From: Rhizobium sp.
Lineage (GTDB): Bacteria > Pseudomonadota > Gammaproteobacteria > Burkholderiales > Thiobacillaceae
Direction of reading: 5' to 3'
DNA length: 61,013 nt
NCBI GenBank assembly: GCA_019459285.1
Contig: JAIBEL010000074.1
Coordinates: forward strand, 1-61,013
This document shows, piece by piece, positions 1-7,128 of the stretch. Position numbers and translations under genes: made by a program. Numbering within the stretch: position 1 is the first letter of the stretch; every line of letters begins with the position of its first letter. Below the pieces are notes generated by a model. The model saw only the letters and a program-made list of their open reading frames with translations. It was not told the DNA's origin and did not search any database.

Positions 1-24
1 CCCCCCCCCCCCCCCCCCCCCCCC
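1..24. other. Homopolymer C run at contig edge
   Basis: The first 24 bases are all C and then pass directly into good coding sequence. A run like this at a sequence edge is typical of a read or assembly artefact (the complement of a poly-G tail), not of genomic DNA. It should not be translated. Confidence 0.8.
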
Positions 25-135
25 TTCTATTCCCTGATCTCGCGCGAGTTCTACGTGGCCGACGTGTACGCCTGGCTCACCCAGGCAACGCTCGGCCTGT
101 CGCGGCGCCTCAACGTGTGGTCAAGGTGGGTGTGA
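25..135 (+). CDS. C-terminal fragment of a NuoL/DabB-like membrane subunit
   Basis: Only the last 36 codons lie in the window. They read in one frame into a TGA at 133-135 and include REFYVADVYAWL and a basic tail ending SRWV. An amphipathic, Arg-rich C-terminus after an REFY motif resembles the ends of proton-translocating NuoL-type subunits. The gene ends one base before the next ATG and lies upstream of a 247-aa membrane protein and dabA, so it is most likely the DabB partner of that DabA. The family call rests on context plus a short tail and needs the missing upstream sequence. Confidence 0.55.
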   Translation, partial: FYSLISREFYVADVYAWLTQATLGLSRRLNVWSRWV

Positions 136-136
136 C

Positions 137-880
137 ATGACGCTATTGCTGATCGCCTCACTGTTCCTGCCGCTGTTTCCGCTGAGCATCGTACTCAACG
201 GCGCCCTGACGACGCTGCGTCACCCTGCCGCACGCGGTGCGGTGTTGCTCCTGTGGCCCCAGTTGGGAATCGGGCTGCTGCAGATCGCGCAACACGCTAT
301 CCCGCCCTATTTCGTTCCCTGGGCACTCCTGACATCCGGTCTCTACGCGCTGCGGCTGCTGACCGTCCGCGACATGGGGCGGTGGGCCGGCTTCCTCGCG
401 ACGTCCGGTCTCGCACTCACCTGGGCACTCGCGGCCGCCGGTGCAGATAGGGTGGATCTCCACCTGTTCGCCTTCTGGTTCAGCCTGCCGCCCGCCTTGA
501 TGGCGCTGCTGGCCTACCCCCTGACCCGCCGCTTCGGCGCCGCGTATGCGGGCCTGCAGGGCGGCCTCATCGGGCACTTGCCGCGCCTGTCCGGCGTGCT
601 GGCGGTGACGGCACTGGCTGCGGTCGCGACGCCCCCCTTCCCCGGCTTCTTCGGCCTGCTGCACGTACTGCAGGTGCTCGACTGGGTGGGAGCCGTCGCC
701 GTCCTGGCCATCTGGCTGATCTGGGGCTGGGCCGCGACGAAGCTGATGCAGGGTTTCATCTTCGGGGCCGAACGCATGGAGTCCGACGCCGACATCGGAC
801 GCGCCTCGACGCTTGCATTCGCCGGCATGCTAGGCGTCTTCATTGCAGCCGGCCTCTATTCGACGGGAGGGGGTCTATGA
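137..880 (+). CDS. Small antiporter-like membrane subunit of DAB cluster 1
   Basis: A 247-aa, highly hydrophobic protein with about seven predicted membrane helices. The stretch around residues 155-205 (ATPPFPGFFGLLHVLQ, then a Trp-rich helix) recalls the discontinuous-helix region of NuoL/M/N proton-channel subunits, but the protein is about half the usual length of that family. It starts one base after the preceding NuoL-like stop and overlaps dabA by 4 bases (ATGA), so all three should be co-translated. I infer an accessory or split proton-channel subunit of the bicarbonate pump; an unrelated membrane protein cannot be excluded. Confidence 0.65.
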   Translation: MTLLLIASLFLPLFPLSIVLNGALTTLRHPAARGAVLLLWPQLGIGLLQIAQHAIPPYFVPWALLTSGLYALRLLTVRDMGRWAGFLATSGLALTWALAAAGADRVDLHLFAFWFSLPPALMALLAYPLTRRFGAAYAGLQGGLIGHLPRLSGVLAVTALAAVATPPFPGFFGLLHVLQVLDWVGAVAVLAIWLIWGWAATKLMQGFIFGAERMESDADIGRASTLAFAGMLGVFIAAGLYSTGGGL

Positions 881-3800
881 GTCTTGAACTTGGGCGACGC
901 CTCAATATTCGCGCCACGGTCCACGTGGCCGGGGAACCGATTCCCTTTTTCTGGCCCATGCGGACCTTCATCCACCATAACCCGCTCTACGGCCTGGAGC
1001 ACCTGCCGTTCGAACAGGCAGTCAGCGAGGGCGAGCGCCTGTTCCATGCGCGCGGCTTCCTGCCGCGCCCGATCCAGCAGGGATATCTGGCCTCAGGCAA
1101 GATCGATCTCGTCGCGCTGGAGGATCAGGTCGAGCGCTTCCTTGCCGCGCAGCCGGACATCGCCGGGCTCGACCAGCGCCGTCTGCTGATGACACTCCTC
1201 ACGGAAATCGAGAAACCGATCGGCGTGCCGCCTTCGCTCGCCGACGCCGCGGACGTCCACGCCGCGCTGGCCGGCTTTGCCCTGCCGGCGCGCAAGATCG
1301 ACGACGCCGCGCTGGCGGCACAGGTCGGCGCCGACATGCCGCCCGGCCGGCCGCTCTATGCCATCGTGGATATGCTCTTCGGCACCGAGATCGGCGCGAC
1401 GCTGGACGAACTCGTGATCAAGAGCTGTCTCGATTTCTTCGATGAGGGGCAGTCGGTGTGGCAGATGCCGGGACGCGAGAAAGGCCTGTTCGCCGCCTGG
1501 ACCGCAGTGGCGCAACGCAACCTGCGTCTGTTCATCCGGGGGCTGCACATCAAGCGCATCCTGGCTGCTGACAACACGCCGGAAGGCATCATCAGCCATG
1601 TCATGGAAGCACTGGGGGTCCCCGAAGACGACTGGAAAAACCACTTTGCCTGCGAACTTACCCGCCTGCATGGCTGGGCGGGCTTCATCCGCTGGCGCGC
1701 CGGCGCCAAGCACTACCACTGGTCCCGACACTATCCTGCCGATCTGGTCGACTATCTGGCCATTCGACTCGTGCTGGGGCTTGCGCTTCTGCGCGAGCAC
1801 GCACAGCGCAAGGGCTTGCCGGACACCCTCACCGGGCTTGCGCGTTTCGTCGAGGCCCATCCGGCAGAAGCCTATTTGCGGCGCGAGTTTCATGGCGGCC
1901 ATGTATTGCCGGAAATGGCACATGCCGTAGAGGATGCCATCGCGGCGCCGCGTGGATCGCGCATTGCGCGCCTGCTGCCGCAATACCTGGCGCGCAAGCG
2001 CGAACACGAGGCAAAGGGGCTTGCCGCCGCATTGCGCAGGCTGGCGGACAAGGCCGGAATGACCAATGCCATACAGCGATTGGGACCAGAAGACCTGGCC
2101 AGGCTCATGTCGACGCTCGCCCGCTTCGAGCAGGCGGAAGGCCGCATGTGGCTGGGCGCGCTGGAAGCCCGCACCATGGACCGGCTGCTGCAGGGGATGG
2201 ACCTGTCGCAACCCGTGCAACGCGAAAAACGGCCGTTCGCGCAGCTCATGTTCTGCATCGATGTGCGTTCGGAACGCATCCGGCGCCATCTCGAAAAGAT
2301 CGGGGATTGCCAGACCTTCGGTATCGCCGGTTTCTTCGGTATACCGGTGAGCTTCATCGGCCTGGAAAAAGGCAGCGAAACCCACCTCTGCCCGGTGGTG
2401 GCAAGCCCCAAGAACGTGGTGCTGGAGCTGGCGATCGCGCGCAGCGTTGATGAGCAGGCCTTCGTCTCGTCGCTGGAACAGGTCTTACACGAACTGAAGG
2501 CTTCGGTGCTTTCGCCCTTCATCACGGTGGAGGCGATCGGCTTGTTGTTCGGGTTCGACATGTTCGGCAAGAGCCTCGCGCCGCTCGCGTACAGCCGCTG
2601 GCGCCAGCGGTTGCACCCGAACAAATCGGATAGCCGATTATTGCTGGACAAGCTCAGTCGGGAGCAGGCGGACTCCATCATCCGTTCGCTGCAGCGCGCC
2701 CTGATCGTCAAGGCCATCGTGAGGGAACTGGGTCTGCAACGGGAGGCGATCACCGACGGCATGATTCGTGAGCTGCGGGAGACCGCCTTGGGCAATCGCG
2801 AGAGCTCGACCGAATTCGCACGCCACTTCAATCTGGACACCCGCGCCGAGTCTACTTTCATCGCGCGCCTGCGCACGGTCTATCGTATCGACCGCGGCTA
2901 TGCGCAGATGCAGATGGAAAGGCTGGGGCGCATCGGCTTTACCTTGGACGAGCAATTGAACTTCGTCGGCACGGCATTGCGCTCCATCGGCCTGATCGAA
3001 GGGTTCTCGCGATTCGTGCTGCTGGTGGGTCATGGCAGCACGTCCGAGAACAATCCCTACGAATCCGCACTGGATTGCGGCGCCTGCGGCGGCAATCACG
3101 GCATCGTCAATGCACGGGTGCTCGCACAGATCGCCAACAAGTCGGCGGTACGCGAAGGACTGCGCGGACAGGGCATCGACATCCCGGACGACACCTGGTT
3201 CGTCCCTGCATTCCACAACACCACGACAGACCGGATCCAGCTGCACGACATGGATCTGCTGCCGCCAAGCCATCTGGTCTATGTGGATCGGCTCAGCAGC
3301 AACCTGCAATCCGCCACCCGGCTCAGCGCAGCGGAGCGCATGCCGACCTTGGAGCCGGAGAGCGACGGTGTCGATCCGGCGAAGGCCTACCGCACCGCCC
3401 AGAGAAATGCATCGGACTGGTCTCAGGTGCGACCGGAGTGGGGCTTGTCGCGCAACGCCGGATGCGTCATCGGCCGCCGGCATCTCACCGAGCAAATGAA
3501 TCTGGAAGGACGGGTCTTCCTGCAGTCGTACGACTACCGCCTCGATCCCAAGGGCCGTCTTCTCGAAAACATTCTGTCCGGAGCGCTGGTGGTAGGACAG
3601 TGGATCAACATGGAGCACTACTTCTCGACAGTGGACAACGAGCATTACGGCAGCGGCAGCAAGGTTTACCACAACGTCGCCGGACGCTTCGGCGTCATGA
3701 CCGGCAACCTCAGCGACCTGCGCACCGGGCTGCCGGCACAGACCGTCCTCAAGAACGGCGTGCCCTATCACGAGCCCATGCGCCTGCTCACCTTCATCGA

Positions 3801-3996
3801 TGCGCCCTTCGACCTGGCCAGGCGCGCCATCGAAGGTGTCGTCAAGGTCAAGAATCTTGTCTACAACGGCTGGGTTCGCATGGCCATCGTGGACCCGGAG
3901 ACCGGGATATGCCATCTGTACGAAGATGGCGGGTGGCGCCAGCACGTGATGGGAACAGACAGCACAAGCGAAGAATTCAAGGAGCTCGCGGCATGA
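877..3996 (+). CDS. dabA: DabA-type inorganic carbon pump subunit (DUF2309), long form
   Basis: At 1039 aa this is a long member of the DabA (DUF2309/UPF0753) family, the cytoplasmic beta-carbonic-anhydrase-like half of DAB bicarbonate pumps. The four expected zinc-site residues are visible: Cys460 and Asp462 in FCIDVRSE, His719 in VGHGST and Cys734 in LDCGACGG. The His-to-Cys spacing of 15 matches characterised DabA. The family couples energised CO2 hydration to the proton gradient through DabB. The start overlaps the upstream membrane gene by 4 bases, and the stop overlaps the PII-like gene. It is some 200 residues longer than the second DabA here, so the two pumps belong to different subtypes. 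Confidence 0.93.
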   Translation: MSLELGRRLNIRATVHVAGEPIPFFWPMRTFIHHNPLYGLEHLPFEQAVSEGERLFHARGFLPRPIQQGYLASGKIDLVALEDQVERFLAAQPDIAGLDQRRLLMTLLTEIEKPIGVPPSLADAADVHAALAGFALPARKIDDAALAAQVGADMPPGRPLYAIVDMLFGTEIGATLDELVIKSCLDFFDEGQSVWQMPGREKGLFAAWTAVAQRNLRLFIRGLHIKRILAADNTPEGIISHVMEALGVPEDDWKNHFACELTRLHGWAGFIRWRAGAKHYHWSRHYPADLVDYLAIRLVLGLALLREHAQRKGLPDTLTGLARFVEAHPAEAYLRREFHGGHVLPEMAHAVEDAIAAPRGSRIARLLPQYLARKREHEAKGLAAALRRLADKAGMTNAIQRLGPEDLARLMSTLARFEQAEGRMWLGALEARTMDRLLQGMDLSQPVQREKRPFAQLMFCIDVRSERIRRHLEKIGDCQTFGIAGFFGIPVSFIGLEKGSETHLCPVVASPKNVVLELAIARSVDEQAFVSSLEQVLHELKASVLSPFITVEAIGLLFGFDMFGKSLAPLAYSRWRQRLHPNKSDSRLLLDKLSREQADSIIRSLQRALIVKAIVRELGLQREAITDGMIRELRETALGNRESSTEFARHFNLDTRAESTFIARLRTVYRIDRGYAQMQMERLGRIGFTLDEQLNFVGTALRSIGLIEGFSRFVLLVGHGSTSENNPYESALDCGACGGNHGIVNARVLAQIANKSAVREGLRGQGIDIPDDTWFVPAFHNTTTDRIQLHDMDLLPPSHLVYVDRLSSNLQSATRLSAAERMPTLEPESDGVDPAKAYRTAQRNASDWSQVRPEWGLSRNAGCVIGRRHLTEQMNLEGRVFLQSYDYRLDPKGRLLENILSGALVVGQWINMEHYFSTVDNEHYGSGSKVYHNVAGRFGVMTGNLSDLRTGLPAQTVLKNGVPYHEPMRLLTFIDAPFDLARRAIEGVVKVKNLVYNGWVRMAIVDPETGICHLYEDGGWRQHVMGTDSTSEEFKELAA

Positions 3997-4319
3997 AAAA
4001 CCTCAACTTCAGCCCCCTCAAGAAACTAGAGATCATTCTCGAGGGCGCCTACCAGGAATTCGCCACCGATCTGCTGGATCGGGCCGGCGTGAGCGGCTAC
4101 ACCATCGTCAACAATCTGTCGGGCAAGGGACGCCACGGCTTCCACGAAGGCCACCTGATGTTCAACGAGGAGGCCGTGCTGATCATGATCATCGTCGCCG
4201 TGCCGGAGGAACTGGTGAAGCCCATCCTGGAGGGCTATGCGCCCTTTTTCAGCGAACACACGGGCGTCGTGTTCATCTCGGACATCCAGGTCACCCGGTT
4301 GGTGAAGTTCAAGAGCTAG
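3993..4319 (+). CDS. PII-like signalling protein of the DAB cluster
   Basis: A 108-aa protein with the ferredoxin-like, alternating strand/helix pattern of PII-family regulators: KKLEIILEGAYQEFATDLL at the N-terminus and a C-terminal strand FISDIQVTRLVKF. The central loop (GKGRHGFHEGH) is short compared with a GlnB T-loop, and no uridylylation Tyr is obvious there. Its ATG overlaps the dabA stop (ATGA), so it is the last gene of the first DAB operon. PII-like proteins encoded beside carboxysome or bicarbonate transporter genes (CPII, SbtB) sense adenylates or bicarbonate. By analogy it may gate this pump, which is inference. Confidence 0.75.
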   Translation: MKNLNFSPLKKLEIILEGAYQEFATDLLDRAGVSGYTIVNNLSGKGRHGFHEGHLMFNEEAVLIMIIVAVPEELVKPILEGYAPFFSEHTGVVFISDIQVTRLVKFKS

Positions 4320-4322
4320 GAA

Positions 4323-4345
4323 CGCGCGGGACAGGGTCCTGCGCG
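4323..4345 (+). terminator. GC-rich hairpin after DAB operon 1
   Basis: Arms 4323-4332 and 4336-4345 pair over ten positions with one G-T wobble around a 3-base loop, just past the stop of the PII-like gene and before the convergent lysR gene. No T run follows, so it is at best a weak terminator or an mRNA 3' end stabiliser. Confidence 0.35.
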
Positions 4346-4445
4346 CGACATCCTGTGCTGCGCGGATGGGCCGCCGTCCTGCCATTCCGCTTCGTCGTAT
4401 AACCCGGGCTGAGCGTGTTGCCGGAAGCACCCGCCCCCCGGCTTC

Positions 4446-5354
4446 CTAGTTCCTCGGCTTGAGCAATTGCACATGCGCCTGCAGGAATTCCAGAAACGCA
4501 TTCGCCACCACCGATAGCTGCTTGTCCCGCGGGCGTACCACGTACCAGTAGCGTTTGATCGGGAAACCCTCGACATTGAGAACCGCCACTTCCTTCTGGT
4601 TGGGATCGAGGCTCAGGGTGCTCTGGGACAAGAGCGCCAGCCCCAGGCCGCCGGCGACCGCCTGCTTGATCGCCTCGTTGCTGCCCAATTCCATCTTGAT
4701 TTTCAGCGGCACGTCCCGTTCCTGAAACACGCGCTCGACGGTGAGCCGCGTGCCCGAGCCGCGTTCACGCACGATGAAGGGTTCGTTGGCCAGATACGCG
4801 AAGGGAATGCGCTTGCGTCGCGCCAAAGGATGCGACGCCGGCGCCAGCACCACCAGCGGATTTTCTAGGAATGGCTCGCACTCGATGTTCAGCCCATCCG
4901 GCGGCACGCCCATGACGTAGAGATCGTCCTGATTGCGCGCGAGGCGTTCCAGCAGGCGGTCGCGGTTGACCACCTCCATCGCGATGTCGATGCCCGGGTA
5001 CTGCGCACAGAACGGACCCAGCAGCCGCGGCATGAAGTACTTGGTGGTGGTCACTGCGGCGATTCGCAACCGGCCCTGCTTGATGCCCTTGAGGTCGGCG
5101 ACGGTCTGCTCGAAGCGGCCCCAGGTCCCCAGCCAGTCGGCGCAGGTAGCGTAGAGCTGCTCGCCGGCCTCGGTGAGGAAGACCTTCTTGCCGATCTGCT
5201 CCAGCAGCGGCAGCCCGACTTCCTCGTGCAGCAGGCGGATCTGCTTCGACACTGTCGGCTGCGTGACGTGGAGCTCCTCCGCCGCGCGGGAAAAACTCTT
5301 CAGGCGCGCCACGGCCTCGAAGGTCCGCAGCTGGCGCAGGCTGACATGCATCAT
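4446..5354 (-). CDS. cbbR: CbbR-like LysR regulator of the DAB region
   Basis: A 302-aa LysR-type protein. The winged-helix N-terminus (RQLRTFEAVARLKSFSRAAE, then VTQPTVSKQI) is of the CbbR type, followed by a type 2 periplasmic-binding effector domain (LASNEAIKQAVAGGLGLALL region near residue 220). CbbR regulators sense metabolites that report Calvin-cycle or CO2 status. It is transcribed divergently from dabB (146 bp apart) and converges on the first DAB operon, so control of bicarbonate uptake is the likely role. It is one of three CbbR-like genes in this window; a CcmR/CmpR-like designation would fit equally well. Confidence 0.85.
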   Translation of the reverse strand: MMHVSLRQLRTFEAVARLKSFSRAAEELHVTQPTVSKQIRLLHEEVGLPLLEQIGKKVFLTEAGEQLYATCADWLGTWGRFEQTVADLKGIKQGRLRIAAVTTTKYFMPRLLGPFCAQYPGIDIAMEVVNRDRLLERLARNQDDLYVMGVPPDGLNIECEPFLENPLVVLAPASHPLARRKRIPFAYLANEPFIVRERGSGTRLTVERVFQERDVPLKIKMELGSNEAIKQAVAGGLGLALLSQSTLSLDPNQKEVAVLNVEGFPIKRYWYVVRPRDKQLSVVANAFLEFLQAHVQLLKPRN

Positions 5355-5379
5355 CGGATAAGCCCTCCGTTTTGATATT

Positions 5380-5406
5380 GCCTAAAGGCTATCATTTTCA
5401 TGAAAA
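5380..5406. promoter_or_regulatory. Candidate LysR operator dyads before dabB
   Basis: Two perfect inverted repeats lie in the AT-rich divergent region between the lysR gene and dabB: GCCT-AA-AGGC at 5380-5389 and the 12-bp palindrome TTTTCATGAAAA at 5395-5406. Paired dyads upstream of the divergent target are the usual layout for LysR activators. I could not assign a confident -10/-35 pair for dabB. Confidence 0.5.
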
Positions 5407-5500
5407 CTATTCATTAGTGTTTTAGTCGGGTACTCCCTAGACTCGTTGCCAAGGCGTCCACATATCGCGCCCCATCGATCAACCCGCAAGGAGTCCGGCC

Positions 5501-7126
5501 GTGCCACCGACACTGAGTTCGTACATTCCCGCCCTCGTCCTGTTCGCGCCCGCACTGCTCTGGGGGGTCGGGTTCACGCCGGCCAGCCTCGCCAACGCCC
5601 GACCGCGCCTGATGGTACGGATGAACATCGGCGCCGCGTGGCTGGCGTTCGCCGGCGCCCTGGTGGCGGCCGTCGCGCACCTCTTCGACACGCCTCACGC
5701 CTGGACGCTGTTCTCACTCGCCCTGCCCGGCGACATCGGCGCCTTTTCCATCGGCACCTACGTCAACAGCGTCACCGTGATCATGCTGCTGCTGGTGTCC
5801 TTCGTCGGCGCCATCGTGTCGCGCTATGCGCGGAACTATCTCGACGGCGATCCGAACCAGGGCCGCTTCCACAAGTGGCTCACGCTGACGCTGGCCTCGA
5901 TCCTGACCCTGATCGTGTCCGGCAACCTGCTCATGTTCTCGCTCGCGTGGATCGCCACCAGCCTGTGCCTGCACCAGCTGCTGATGTTCTACCGCGAACG
6001 CCCGGCCGCGGTACTCTCGGCCCACAAGAAATTCATCGCCAGTCGCATCGGCGATGCGAGCCTGCTGCTGGCGATCTTCCTGATCGGCTCGACGCTGCAC
6101 ACCCTGGAGTTCAACGAGATCTTCGAACGCATGGCCGCCCTAGAGGGCGCGCTGCCCGCCGGCCTGCAGGCCGCGAGCCTGCTGATCGTCGTGAGCGCCG
6201 CCCTCAAGTCGGCCCAGTTCCCGTTCCACGGCTGGCTGATCCAGGTGATGGAAGCGCCCACGCCGGTGTCCGCCCTGCTGCACGCCGGCATCGTGAACGC
6301 CGGTGCCTTCCTCGTCATCCGCATGAGCCCGATCATGTCGCACTCCGGCACGGCAATGGCCGCGCTGGCGATCATCGGCCTGGTGACGCTTGCCCTCGCC
6401 TCGATGGTGATGCTGACGCAGACCAGCATCAAGGTGTCGCTTGCCTGGTCCACCACGGCACAGATGGGCTTCATGCTGCTGGAGTGCGGCCTTGGCCTCT
6501 ATAGCCTGGCCATGCTGCACCTCGTCGCGCACTCGCTGTACAAGGCCCACGCCTTCCTCGCCTCGGGCAGCGGTGTCGATGCCTTCCGCGCGCCGGTGAT
6601 CGACTACGAGTCGAAAGGCTTCCGGTTCAGCCAGCTGATGCTCGCGCTGATCATCGCCGGCGGCATGACGGTGGGCGTAGGGGCGGCATTCGGCGTGACC
6701 TGGCAGCAACAGCCCACCCTCATCGCCGCCGGCACCATCGTGGCCATCGCGGTGAGCCAGCTCATGCTGCAGACCGCGACCCTGCTCGGCAACGCCGCCG
6801 CGCTGCTGCGCGCCGTCGGGCTCAGCGCGGTCGTGTCGATCGCCTACTTCATCCTGCACGCGCTGTTCGATCACGCCCTGCACGGCAGCGTGCTGCCGCT
6901 GCGCGATGCCGCCGGCGCGTCCCACTCCGTGCTCGTGCCGCTGACCATCGCTGCGTTCGTCGGCCTGCTGCTGATGCAGCAGTTCATCAAGGCCGCGCGT
7001 TCGAACCTGCGCGACACGCTGTACCTGCACCTCTACAACGGCCTGTACATCGACGTGTACATCACGCGGCTGCTGCAGCGCGTCTGGCCCGCCCCCCTTC
7101 AATCCGCCCACAACCAGGGAGCCTGA
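5501..7126 (+). CDS. dabB: DabB-type proton-conducting subunit (NuoL/Mrp family)
   Basis: A 541-aa membrane protein of the proton-antiporter (Proton_antipo_M) family with many predicted helices. Family signatures include KSAQFPFHGWLIQVMEAPTP near residue 240 and SALLHAGIVNAGAFL just after it. The Lys in KSAQ and the adjacent HGW motif are typical proton-channel elements. DabB supplies the membrane proton path that energises DabA. The start is a GTG with a clear AAGGAG at 5488-5493. It precedes dabA by 2 bases, forming the second DAB unit, and is divergent from the cbbR-like gene. Confidence 0.9.
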   Translation: MPPTLSSYIPALVLFAPALLWGVGFTPASLANARPRLMVRMNIGAAWLAFAGALVAAVAHLFDTPHAWTLFSLALPGDIGAFSIGTYVNSVTVIMLLLVSFVGAIVSRYARNYLDGDPNQGRFHKWLTLTLASILTLIVSGNLLMFSLAWIATSLCLHQLLMFYRERPAAVLSAHKKFIASRIGDASLLLAIFLIGSTLHTLEFNEIFERMAALEGALPAGLQAASLLIVVSAALKSAQFPFHGWLIQVMEAPTPVSALLHAGIVNAGAFLVIRMSPIMSHSGTAMAALAIIGLVTLALASMVMLTQTSIKVSLAWSTTAQMGFMLLECGLGLYSLAMLHLVAHSLYKAHAFLASGSGVDAFRAPVIDYESKGFRFSQLMLALIIAGGMTVGVGAAFGVTWQQQPTLIAAGTIVAIAVSQLMLQTATLLGNAAALLRAVGLSAVVSIAYFILHALFDHALHGSVLPLRDAAGASHSVLVPLTIAAFVGLLLMQQFIKAARSNLRDTLYLHLYNGLYIDVYITRLLQRVWPAPLQSAHNQGA

Positions 7127-7128
7127 CC

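Noticed and set aside
4320-4445. A true rho-independent terminator after the first DAB operon
   Set aside because: The hairpin is good but no T run follows it on either strand.
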